The notes beneath the pieces are model-generated. The model saw only the letters and a list, made by a program, of their open reading frames with translations, made no database searches and was not told the DNA's origin. DNA of 64,000 bases from Streptomyces sp. B1I3 (GTDB taxonomy: Bacteria > Actinomycetota > Actinomycetes > Streptomycetales > Streptomycetaceae), in assembly GCF_030816615.1 (NCBI RefSeq), contig NZ_JAUSYD010000001.1, forward strand, positions 4,734,501-4,798,500, in the 5' to 3' direction. A program made the position numbers and the translations under genes. Position 1 is the stretch's first letter, and each line of letters begins with the position of its first letter. Below are positions 33,279 through 42,954 of this stretch, in pieces.

Positions 33279-34166
33279 GTGACTGGAACGACTGGAACGC
33301 TCGTACTCGCAGGGACCCCCATCGGTGATGTGGCGGACGCCCCGCCGCGCCTCGCCGCCGAACTGGAGACGGCCGACGTCGTGGCCGCCGAGGACACCCG
33401 GCGGCTGCGCCGGCTCACCCAGGCCCTGGGCATCCACACGACGGGGCGTGTCGTCTCCTACTTCGAGGGCAACGAGTCGGCGCGCACGCCCGAACTCGTG
33501 GAGGCGCTGGTGGGCGGCGCCCGCGTCCTGCTCGTCACCGACGCGGGGATGCCGTCCGTCTCCGACCCGGGCTACCGGCTCGTCGCCGCGGCGGTGGAGC
33601 AGGACATCAAGGTCACCGCCGTACCGGGCCCGTCCGCCGTGCTGACCGCGCTCGCCCTCTCCGCCCTGCCCGTGGACCGCTTCTGCTTCGAGGGCTTCCT
33701 GCCGCGCAAGGCGGGGGAGCGCCTCGGGAAGCTGCGGGAGGTCGCTGACGAACGGCGCACCATGGTCTTCTTCGAGGCCCCGCACCGGCTGGACGACACC
33801 CTGGCCGCGATGGCCGAGGTGTTCGGCGGGGAGCGCAGGGCCGCCGTGTGCCGGGAGCTGACCAAGACGTACGAGGAAGTGAAGCGAGGGCCCCTGGCCG
33901 AGCTCGCCGACTGGGCGGCCGAGGGGGTGCGCGGCGAGATCACCGTCGTGGTCGAGGGCGCCACCGCCTCGGGGAACGAAGGACTCGACGCGGCCGAGCT
34001 GGTGCGCAGGGTGCAGGTGCGCGAGGAGGCGGGGGAGCGGCGCAAGGAGGCCATCGCGGCCGTCGCCGCCGAGGCGGGGCTGCCCAAGCGCGAGGTCTTC
34101 GATGCGGTGGTCGCGGCAAAGAACGCGGCTCGGACCGGCCTGCCGGAGGGCAAAGGACTAACCTGA
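33279..34166 (+). CDS. rsmI: 16S rRNA 2'-O-methyltransferase (C1402)
   Basis: 295 residues from the GTG with GGGAGGA 8 bases upstream; an in-frame ATG at 33270 lies too close to that ribosome site. The tetrapyrrole-methylase fold is shown by LVLAGTPIGDVADAPPR at the start, AAEDTRRLRRL (about 35), VVSYFEGNE (about 58), TDAGMPSVSDPGY (about 86), and VPGPSAVLTALALS (about 113). It modifies the ribosomal P-site. Divergent from pmt with 62 bases between starts. Confidence 0.95.
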   Translation: MTGTTGTLVLAGTPIGDVADAPPRLAAELETADVVAAEDTRRLRRLTQALGIHTTGRVVSYFEGNESARTPELVEALVGGARVLLVTDAGMPSVSDPGYRLVAAAVEQDIKVTAVPGPSAVLTALALSALPVDRFCFEGFLPRKAGERLGKLREVADERRTMVFFEAPHRLDDTLAAMAEVFGGERRAAVCRELTKTYEEVKRGPLAELADWAAEGVRGEITVVVEGATASGNEGLDAAELVRRVQVREEAGERRKEAIAAVAAEAGLPKREVFDAVVAAKNAARTGLPEGKGLT

Positions 34167-34290
34167 AATGTAAAGCGCGAGCCGCGTACCGGGCCCAGGG
34201 GCCACGGATCGGCCAAGAGCGTCCCAACACTCGGCAGACCTGGTGCGTCGCCGCCGGGAAAGGCGTCCACTTGACGGTGGAACGCATTTT

Positions 34291-34327
34291 CCGGAGTGCT
34301 TGTCCGGAGTGCTTGTCCGCGGACAAG
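34291..34327. promoter_or_regulatory. Direct repeat plus palindrome upstream of the zinc-ribbon gene
   Basis: CCGGAGTGCTTGT occurs twice back to back (34291 and 34304). The second copy runs into the perfect palindrome CTTGTCCGCGGACAAG (34312-34327), which ends 10 bases before the ATG. The palindrome lies where a ribosome would bind, so it could act as a repressor site or a leader hairpin. TTGACG at 34271 may be a -35 box. Confidence 0.5.
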
Positions 34328-34337
34328 AGGAGCAGGC

Positions 34338-34703
34338 ATGAGTGAGATCGCAGCGACCACGGTGCACGAGGCGTACGCGTTCGCCTGTATGAGGTGTGGG
34401 CACGGCTGGGAACAGGCCTACGAGATAGAGCACCACGTCGACGCCTCCGGCCAGGCGTACGTGGTCTACAAGGCGGACGGGGAGCGCGTGCCCTCACCGC
34501 TGTCCACTCCGACCTGCTCGAACTGCGGCGCGCACGTGGTACGGATCATGCGGTCCGGACGCGTCTCCACCGTCCAGCGGCTGCTCCAGCAGCAGAAGAC
34601 GGTGCGGGAGGAGACGAGCGTGGACGAAGCGGCCGTACCCGCCGGGCCGGCGTCGCACCACTGGCAGCTGTCCGATCTCCTCCATCCCTTCCACCGGCGG
34701 TGA
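34338..34703 (+). CDS. Small zinc-ribbon protein of unknown function
   Basis: 121 residues after GAGGAG. Two CxxC pairs, FACMRCGHGW (about 17-20) and TCSNCGAHVV (about 59-62), can bind one zinc ion. The C-terminal half is helical and Gln-rich (VQRLLQQQKTVREE), ending in SDLLHPFHRR. Its presence between rsmI and tatD suggests a conserved actinobacterial gene; no catalytic motif is seen. Confidence 0.82.
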   Translation: MSEIAATTVHEAYAFACMRCGHGWEQAYEIEHHVDASGQAYVVYKADGERVPSPLSTPTCSNCGAHVVRIMRSGRVSTVQRLLQQQKTVREETSVDEAAVPAGPASHHWQLSDLLHPFHRR

Positions 34704-34736
34704 TGCCGGTGCCCGTGCCCTCGTAGAGTCGGGGGC

Positions 34737-35603
34737 ATGAGCCGTACCGACGCCCCGCCGCTGCCCGACCCCCTCCGGGTCCCGGTCGCCGATTCGCACA
34801 CCCACCTGGACATGCAGGACGGAACCGTCGAGGAGGGCCTCGCCCGGGCCGCGGCGGTCAACGTGACCGCCGTCGTCCAGGTGGGCTGCGACGTGAAGGG
34901 TTCGCGCTGGGCCGCCGAGACGGCGGCCGCTCACCCGTCCGTGCACGCTTCCGTCGCCCTGCACCCCAACGAGGCGCCGCGCATCGTGCACGGGGACCCG
35001 GAGGGCCGGCCCGGTCATGAGGCGAGGGGGCCGGGCGGGAAGGCGGCGCTGGAGGAGGCGCTCGCGGAGATCGACGCCCTGGCCGCGCTCGGCCACGTGC
35101 GGGGCGTCGGTGAGACCGGCCTCGACCACTTCCGTACGGGCCCCGAGGGCATGGCCGCCCAGGAGGAGTCCTTCCGGGCCCACATCGAGATCGCCAAGCG
35201 CCACGGCAAGGCCCTGGTCATCCACGACCGGGACGCCCACGCCGACGTGCTGCGCATCCTCGCCGAGGCGGGCGCGCCGGAGCGGACCGTCTTCCACTGC
35301 TACTCCGGGGACGCAGACATGGCCCGCGTCTGCGCGGCGGCCGGGTACTTCATGTCGTTCGCGGGCAACGTCACCTTCAAGAACGCCCAGCCACTGCGCG
35401 ACGCGCTGGCCGTCGCTCCCGCCGAACTCCTCCTCGTCGAGACGGACGCCCCTTTCCTCACCCCCGTGCCGTACCGCGGACGGCCCAACGCTCCCTACCT
35501 CATTCCGGTGACGCTCCGTGCCATGGCGGAGGTGCGGGGTACCGACGAGGACACACTGGCGGCCGCGATCTACGACAACACCGCGCGGGCGTTCGACTTC
35601 TGA
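34737..35603 (+). CDS. tatD: TatD family metal-dependent DNase
   Basis: 288 residues from the ATG at 34737. The TIM-barrel metallohydrolase motifs are all there: DSHTHLDMQ (first metal ligands), GVGETGLDHFR (Glu ligand, about 125-135), LVIHDRDAH (His), FHCYSGD (His), and VETDAPFLTPVPYRG near the end. It is a cytosolic DNase/exonuclease. In other actinobacteria it starts the tatD-rpfB-ksgA-ispE cluster, and the same order is kept here. Confidence 0.94.
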   Translation: MSRTDAPPLPDPLRVPVADSHTHLDMQDGTVEEGLARAAAVNVTAVVQVGCDVKGSRWAAETAAAHPSVHASVALHPNEAPRIVHGDPEGRPGHEARGPGGKAALEEALAEIDALAALGHVRGVGETGLDHFRTGPEGMAAQEESFRAHIEIAKRHGKALVIHDRDAHADVLRILAEAGAPERTVFHCYSGDADMARVCAAAGYFMSFAGNVTFKNAQPLRDALAVAPAELLLVETDAPFLTPVPYRGRPNAPYLIPVTLRAMAEVRGTDEDTLAAAIYDNTARAFDF

Positions 35604-35709
35604 GCCGGAGTCGTGGTGACGTTCCGTATCGACACGGATCCGCAAGGCGACGGAAGTCCGCTATCGTGCCCGCGCAACGGGGTCGGCAGACCGGATCTTC
35701 GGGAGCGTC

Positions 35710-36354
35710 GTGGGCCATGGACAGGGCAGTCACCGCGCACCGCGCCGCAGCCGGCGCGCGACGTACGCGCCACCGCGGGTACCTGCTCCCGCGGCGCCCC
35801 GCTCCCTCCACGAGGAGCGGACGATCGCCGTGCTCCGGCCGAGCAGCCTGCCGGTGCACGATCCGACCCTGCTGGACACCCCGTCGGCACTGAGGCGCAC
35901 GGTGCCTCCGCAGGAGCCGGCCGGGCGCCGGGACACCGGCCGGGCAGCCGCCCGGCGGCGCAGACGAAGCCAGGAGCTGCGGCGGCTCGTCCCGCAGGTG
36001 CTGGTCGTCGCGGTCCTGGCCGGCGGGACCTCCGGGTTCCTCGCCCATGACAAGGCGGTCCGGATCAGCGTGGACGGGACGTCGCGCACCCTGCACACCT
36101 TCGCGGACGACGTCGGGGAGCTCCTCGACGCGCAGGGCGTCACCGTGGGCACGCGCGACACCGTCGCCCCGGCGCCGGGCACCGGGCTCGACGACGGCGA
36201 CGAGATCGTCGTCCGCCGGGAGGCCCGCGGGCAGGCACCGCAGGACCCGCGGGCCGGGGAGCCGGCACCGCGGGATCCGCGGACCCGGGAGCCGGAGGCC
36301 CGGCGTCCGGTGCCCGTGGCGGGCCGCGGACCCCGGGCCCCGCGGCGGCCGTAG
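35710..36354 (+). CDS. Truncated RpfB-like protein (DUF348 domain only)
   Basis: 214 residues from a GTG. The N-terminal cytosolic part is Arg/Pro-rich (PAGRRDTGRAAARRRRR), followed by one membrane helix (VPQVLVVAVLAGGTSGFLA, about 98-116) and a single ubiquitin-like DUF348 domain (VRISVDGTSRTLHTFADDV...LDDGDEIVVRRE, about 118-173). The tail is a Pro/Arg/Glu-rich repeat. In Mycobacterium and many Streptomyces the gene between tatD and ksgA is RpfB, which has DUF348, G5 and a lysozyme-like catalytic domain. Here both the G5 and the catalytic domains are absent, so it cannot cleave peptidoglycan. Confidence 0.75.
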   Translation: MGHGQGSHRAPRRSRRATYAPPRVPAPAAPRSLHEERTIAVLRPSSLPVHDPTLLDTPSALRRTVPPQEPAGRRDTGRAAARRRRRSQELRRLVPQVLVVAVLAGGTSGFLAHDKAVRISVDGTSRTLHTFADDVGELLDAQGVTVGTRDTVAPAPGTGLDDGDEIVVRREARGQAPQDPRAGEPAPRDPRTREPEARRPVPVAGRGPRAPRRP

Positions 36355-36363
36355 GCTTAACGG

Positions 36364-37236
36364 GTGAGCACCACAGAGCCCGACGCCCTCCTGGGCCCCG
36401 CAGACATCCGCGAGCTGGCCGCAGCGCTGGGCGTACGCCCCACGAAGCAGCGCGGCCAGAATTTCGTCATCGACGCCAACACGGTCCGCAGGATCGTACG
36501 GACCGCCGAGGTGCGGCCCGACGACGTGGTGGTCGAGGTCGGCCCCGGGCTCGGCTCGCTGACCCTGGCCCTGCTGGAGTCGGCCGCCCGGGTCGTCGCC
36601 GTGGAGATCGACGACGTCCTCGCGGGCGCCCTGCCGGCCACGGTCGCCGCCCGGCTGCCGGAGCGCGCCGACCGCTTCGCCCTCGTCCACTCGGACGCGA
36701 TGCTGGTGACCGAACTGCCCGGCCCGGCGCCGACCGCGCTGGTCGCCAACCTTCCGTACAACGTCGCCGTGCCGGTCCTCCTGACCATGCTGGAGCGCTT
36801 CCCCTCCATCGAGCGGACGCTCGTGATGGTGCAGGCCGAGGTCGCCGACCGGCTGGCCGCCAGGCCGGGCAACAAGGTGTACGGCGTGCCGTCGGTCAAG
36901 GCCAACTGGTACGCCGACGTGAAGCGCGCCGGATCCATCGGCCGCACCGTGTTCTGGCCCGCTCCGAACGTCGATTCGGGGCTCGTCTCCCTGGTCCGGC
37001 GTACCGAGCCGATCCGCACCACCGCGAGCAGGACCCAGGTCTTCGCCGTCGTCGACGCGGCCTTCGCCCAGCGCCGCAAGACGCTGCGCGCGGCCCTCGC
37101 CGGCTGGGCGGGTTCGGCGCCCGCCGCCGAGGCGGCGCTGGTCGCGGCGGGGATCTCGCCGCAGGCCCGCGGCGAGTCGCTGACCGTGGAGGAGTTCGCC
37201 GCCATCGCCGAGAACAAGCCGGAGCCGTCCGCATGA
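36364..37236 (+). CDS. ksgA: 16S rRNA (adenine1518/1519-N6)-dimethyltransferase
   Basis: 290 residues from the GTG giving MSTTEPDALLGPADIRELAAALGV. The family motifs are clear: KQRGQNFVIDANTVRRI (about 30-46), VEVGPGLGSLTLALLE (AdoMet-binding, about 58-73), and NLPYNVAVPVLL (catalytic NLPY, about 129-140). The next gene starts inside its stop (ATGA), so it is coupled to ispE. Confidence 0.96.
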   Translation: MSTTEPDALLGPADIRELAAALGVRPTKQRGQNFVIDANTVRRIVRTAEVRPDDVVVEVGPGLGSLTLALLESAARVVAVEIDDVLAGALPATVAARLPERADRFALVHSDAMLVTELPGPAPTALVANLPYNVAVPVLLTMLERFPSIERTLVMVQAEVADRLAARPGNKVYGVPSVKANWYADVKRAGSIGRTVFWPAPNVDSGLVSLVRRTEPIRTTASRTQVFAVVDAAFAQRRKTLRAALAGWAGSAPAAEAALVAAGISPQARGESLTVEEFAAIAENKPEPSA

Positions 37237-38138
37237 CCCACAGCGTCACCGTCCGCGTACCCGCCAAGGTCAACGTGCAGCTCGCGGTCGGCGCCCCGCG
37301 CCCCGACGGTTTCCACGACCTGGCCAACGTCTTCCTCGCCGTCGGCATGTACGACGAGGTCACCGTCACCCCCGCCGACGCCCTGCGCGTCACCTGCTCG
37401 GGGCCGGACGCCGCTTCCGTCCCGTTGGACGGGACGAATCTCGCGGCCCGTGCCGCGACCGCCCTCGCCGCCCGGTACGGCATCGCGCCCGACGTGCACC
37501 TGCACATCGACAAGGACATCCCCGTCGCCGGCGGTATGGCGGGCGGCAGCGCCGACGGCGCCGCAGCCCTGCTGGCCTGCGACGCCCTGTGGAACACGGG
37601 CGCGAGCCGGGAGGAACTGCTCGCCATCTGCGCCGAGCTGGGCAGTGACGTGCCCTTCAGCCTGATCGGCGGGGCCGCCCTCGGAGTCGGCAGGGGCGAG
37701 CGGCTGTCCCCGGTCGACGTCGGCGGCACCTTCCACTGGGTCTTCGCCGTCGCCGACGGGGGGCTCTCCACCCCTGCGGTGTACGGGGAGTTCGACCGTC
37801 TCACCGCCGGTACCGAGGTGCCTCAGCCCGCCGCTTCCGCCGGGCTCCTGTCCGCACTGCGCACCGGGGACACCGCCGCGCTCGCGGACACCCTGAGTAA
37901 CGACCTCCAGGCGGCCGCGCTCTCGCTGCGGCCCTCGCTTGCCGACACCCTCGCGGCGGGCACCGCCGCGGGGGCCCTGGCCGCCCTGGTCTCGGGCTCC
38001 GGGCCGACCACCGCGTTCCTGGTGTCCGACGAGGAGTCCGCGCGGAAGGTGGCCGACGCGCTGCTCAGCTCGGGAACCTGCCGCAGCGCGCGGGCGGCGG
38101 TGTCCCCGGCGCCGGGGGCGACGCTTCAGCGGCCGTAG
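37233..38138 (+). CDS. ispE: 4-diphosphocytidyl-2-C-methyl-D-erythritol kinase
   Basis: 301 residues. It catalyses the ATP-dependent step four of the non-mevalonate isoprenoid pathway. It has the GHMP kinase pattern: VRVPAKVNVQLAVGAPRPDG at the N-terminus, the ATP loop VAGGMAGGSADGAAA (about 97-111) and a C-terminal LVSGSGPTTAFLV (about 250). The stop codon lies inside a 9-bp tandem repeat. Confidence 0.95.
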   Translation: MTHSVTVRVPAKVNVQLAVGAPRPDGFHDLANVFLAVGMYDEVTVTPADALRVTCSGPDAASVPLDGTNLAARAATALAARYGIAPDVHLHIDKDIPVAGGMAGGSADGAAALLACDALWNTGASREELLAICAELGSDVPFSLIGGAALGVGRGERLSPVDVGGTFHWVFAVADGGLSTPAVYGEFDRLTAGTEVPQPAASAGLLSALRTGDTAALADTLSNDLQAAALSLRPSLADTLAAGTAAGALAALVSGSGPTTAFLVSDEESARKVADALLSSGTCRSARAAVSPAPGATLQRP

Positions 38139-38163
38139 CGGCCGTAGCGGCCGTAGCGGCCCC
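38128..38163. repeat. 9-bp tandem repeat over the ispE stop codon
   Basis: AGCGGCCGT occurs three times in a row from 38128, followed by a degenerate fourth copy. The TAG stop of ispE falls across the first two units. Confidence 0.85.
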
Positions 38164-38238
38164 AGCGGCCTGACGGCAGGCGGGGCGGTCCGTCGGCGGG
38201 CGGCCCGGCCCCGTGGGGAGCCCGGGCCGAGCTCCCCG

Positions 38239-38880
38239 TCAGCCGAGCTTCAGGCTCCCCTTCGCCAGCTCGTACGCCGGGAGCATCTGCCGGTGCTCCT
38301 GGGAGTCCAGCCCGCCCAGGTGCACCACGACCGGGCCGCCCGGCGTGGCGACGGCGAAGGCGCGTTCGGTCTTCGGCCCGTCCAGCAGCTCGCCGCTCAC
38401 GGTGTACGTGACCTCCGTGGCGGCCACCGCGCCGGCCTTCCCCTCGGTGTACGAGGCCTTGGCGGCGTTCGGTTCGCCCGCCACGAACGCCTCGAGGACC
38501 GCACGCGTACCGGTGTCGGACGGCTTGCCCTGCCACACGCGGATGTAGCCGATGTTCCCGGCCGGCTTCGCGTCGATCTCGCACACGAGCGTGACCGGAC
38601 CCTGCTCGCCGAGCGCGGCCAGGTCGGACCCGGGCTCCACGGTGACGGCCTCCGGCTTCCAGTCCGCCGCGAGGTCGAAGGTGACGGGCAGCGCGCAGGC
38701 AGAACCCGCGCCGCCGAGCCTGCTGCCCTTCTCCGCGGCGGCGCTCCCCGCGGCCTTCGGGGGAGCACCGTCCCCGTTCCTGCCCGTGTCCGTACCGCTG
38801 CCGGACGGCGACGAGCAGCCCGCCAGCACCGCCGCCGCCAGGACCGCCGAAAGACCGGCCCGCACCATGTCGCGCATCAT
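38239..38880 (-). CDS. Putative lipoprotein
   Basis: 213 residues from the first of two adjacent ATG codons (38880, 38877). The start MMRDMVRAGLSAVLAAAVLAGCSS is a lipoprotein signal with lipobox LAGC, so the mature protein would be anchored outside the membrane. A low-complexity Ser/Gly/Ala linker follows, then a globular domain with VTFDLAADWKPEAVTVEPG and GPVVVHLGGLDSQEHRQMLPAYELA. No enzyme family is recognised. It is convergent with ispE. Confidence 0.85.
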   Translation of the reverse strand: MMRDMVRAGLSAVLAAAVLAGCSSPSGSGTDTGRNGDGAPPKAAGSAAAEKGSRLGGAGSACALPVTFDLAADWKPEAVTVEPGSDLAALGEQGPVTLVCEIDAKPAGNIGYIRVWQGKPSDTGTRAVLEAFVAGEPNAAKASYTEGKAGAVAATEVTYTVSGELLDGPKTERAFAVATPGGPVVVHLGGLDSQEHRQMLPAYELAKGSLKLG

Positions 38881-39027
38881 GAAGTCCCCACCCCGGATAT
38901 GTTCCGTACCGCTCCGACCTGGGGTTACGCCCCATGATCGATCGCCGCACGCTATCGCACCTCCGGCGGCGACTACGCTGGGACGTCGAGCGGTCCCCGA
39001 CGCAGGGATCCCCGAGGCAGGAGTGAA

Positions 39028-40848
<1,821 letters not shown>

Positions 40849-40946
40849 CGCCCACGGCGTGACGGCAGGTGCCTGAGGGGCGGGTGATAGAAAGAAACCT
40901 CGCCCGGTCAGGCACCTGGCCGGGCGGCACGAAGGGGGACGAGCCG

Positions 40947-42575
40947 ATGACCCAGCCGCCCGACGGGCAGCCGTCGCAGGGGGGCTTCGGCGCTCCGTAC
41001 GATCCGGTCACCGGAGTGCCGCAACCGCCCCCTCCCGGTTACGGCTACCCGCCCCGGCCCGGCCCGTACGACCACCGGCCGGGCCCGTACGGGCAGCAAC
41101 CCGGCCCGTACACCCAGCAGTCGGGTTACGGCTACCCGCCGCCCCCGATGCCGCCGCAGCAGTCGGCGGGCGGCCCGGCGGGGCCCGGTGGCGGCCGTTC
41201 CAGGGGCAGGACCTGGCTGGTCGTCGGTGTCGTGCTCGCCGTGCTGCTGACCGGCGGCGGCGTCTGGTTCGCGACGAGCGGCGACGACGGGGACACGCGG
41301 CGGCCCGTCGCCGGTGGGTCCGGCGCCCCGTCCTCGGCCGGCACGGACGGCGGCAAGGCCGGCGGCACGGACAAGGGCAGGCGTGAGAAGGCCGGGCCGA
41401 CCGCCGGCGAACTCAACGCCGGGCGAAAGCCCGGTGAGGCGAAAGTGCTCTGGCTCCAGTACAACGATGTGGACGTGCCCGGCAAGGGAGCCGGGGTGCA
41501 CGGGCCGTGGACGGTCGGCGACACCGTCGCCACGGCCATGTACCGCACCGTGTCCGGCTACGCGCTCGCCGACGGCACCCGCAGGTGGACCGTGAGCCTG
41601 CCGACCGACATCTGCGCCGCAGCCACCCTGCCCACGGCGGACGGAAAGATCGTCATCGGGCTGGCGGAGAGCAACACCGCCGACGCCCCCGACTGTTCCG
41701 TGCTGCAGGTGATCGACCTGAGGACCGGGAAGCCGGGCTGGAAGAAGACGGTCCCCAGCAACGGGCTCATGGACATGCGGTCGGAGGTGTCCGTCGCGAT
41801 CGGCGGCGACACCGTGACCTACGCGCGGGCCGGCGGCATCGACGCCTACCGGATCAGTGACGGCACGAGGCTGTTCGGCAACCAGCCGGGAGACTGCCAG
41901 CCGAACGACGTCGCCGGTGGCCCCCGGCTCATCGCCGCCGTCACGTGCGGGGACACGGCCGGCACCGGTCAGATCCAGGAGCTCGACCAGCTGACCGGAA
42001 AGCCGAAGTGGACCTACGAGCTCGACCCGGGCTGGCACCTCGAATCGGTCTACTCCGCCGACCCACTGGTGGTCGTGGTGACGAACGTGGAGGAGCAGCG
42101 CATCATCGCCCTGCGGGACGACGGCACCCTGCGCTCGCGCATCGACGGCGCCGCCGCCCTGGGCGCGGCGGCCGACGACACGACGCTGTACCTGTCGACC
42201 AAACTCATCTACGCCGACTCCCGCGTCACCAACAAGATCGCCGCGTACGACCTGGACACGGGGAAGCGCACCTGGGAGTCGAACTCGCCGCCGGGGCAGG
42301 CCATGAAGCCCCTGCGCATGGAGGGCGGGAAGGTACTCGTCCATGTGATGGCCTCCAGAACCCGGGGCGGCGCGATCGCGACGCTCTCACCCGGCGGCGG
42401 CGCACCGCAGACACTCCTGAGGCATCCCGCGTCGGCTGCGGACGCCGAGGAGGACATGTTCTCGGCGAAGGTCCTCTACGCGGGTGGGCGTTGCGTCCTC
42501 ACCACGCCGAGCGTCGCTTCCGACACGGACGCGAACGAGGCGAAGATCAGGACGATGATGGTCTTCGGCGAGTGA
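40947..42575 (+). CDS. Beta-propeller membrane protein, paralogue 1
   Basis: 542 residues. The ~85-residue N-terminus is Pro/Gly/Tyr/Gln-rich (GAPYDPVTGVPQPPPPGYGYP), then a single membrane helix (WLVVGVVLAVLLTGGGVWFA), an acidic/Gly linker, and a C-terminal PQQ-like beta-propeller whose blades repeat the pattern 'RTGKPGWKK' / 'LTGKPKWTYE' / 'DTGKRTWESN'. The orientation would place the tail inside and the propeller outside the cell. No enzymatic residues are seen; such propellers usually bind ligands or proteins. First of three tandem paralogues. Confidence 0.85.
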   Translation: MTQPPDGQPSQGGFGAPYDPVTGVPQPPPPGYGYPPRPGPYDHRPGPYGQQPGPYTQQSGYGYPPPPMPPQQSAGGPAGPGGGRSRGRTWLVVGVVLAVLLTGGGVWFATSGDDGDTRRPVAGGSGAPSSAGTDGGKAGGTDKGRREKAGPTAGELNAGRKPGEAKVLWLQYNDVDVPGKGAGVHGPWTVGDTVATAMYRTVSGYALADGTRRWTVSLPTDICAAATLPTADGKIVIGLAESNTADAPDCSVLQVIDLRTGKPGWKKTVPSNGLMDMRSEVSVAIGGDTVTYARAGGIDAYRISDGTRLFGNQPGDCQPNDVAGGPRLIAAVTCGDTAGTGQIQELDQLTGKPKWTYELDPGWHLESVYSADPLVVVVTNVEEQRIIALRDDGTLRSRIDGAAALGAAADDTTLYLSTKLIYADSRVTNKIAAYDLDTGKRTWESNSPPGQAMKPLRMEGGKVLVHVMASRTRGGAIATLSPGGGAPQTLLRHPASAADAEEDMFSAKVLYAGGRCVLTTPSVASDTDANEAKIRTMMVFGE

Positions 42576-42954
42576 CCGGCGCCGGGCCCGAGATGGCCAC
42601 ACACGCGGTGGGGAGGGCCCACCGGGGAGGGGCGGGCGATGTTCCCGGTGAACTGTGGCCGCCACGGAGTGAGTTGGTGTGCATCCGGTGCGGTAGGGCA
42701 CAGGCAGGCGCGTAACGAGGGCATCACGGGCCGGTTCTCCCTTGGGAACAGGGGGTGGACCGATCCGGTGTTCGATGTGATGCGGGTGGTACAAAGAAGC
42801 CCCGCTCGACTGTCGCAACACTGCGGAAGCCATGCCCGATTCGCTCCTTTCCGGAGGGAATTCAGAGAATTCGCGTGTCCGGTCCTCTGAAATCCCGGCG
42901 GAATCGCGGGGGAGACCGGAACGGGCACCGGACCGCACGAAGGGGGACGTGCTG
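42576..42954. other. Gene-free stretch between paralogues 1 and 2
   Basis: No supported gene. Short open frames exist on both strands (for example 42639-42890) but lack protein-like composition. It probably carries the promoter of paralogue 2. The leader right before the ATG, GCACGAAGGGGGACG, also occurs before paralogue 1. Confidence 0.5.
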
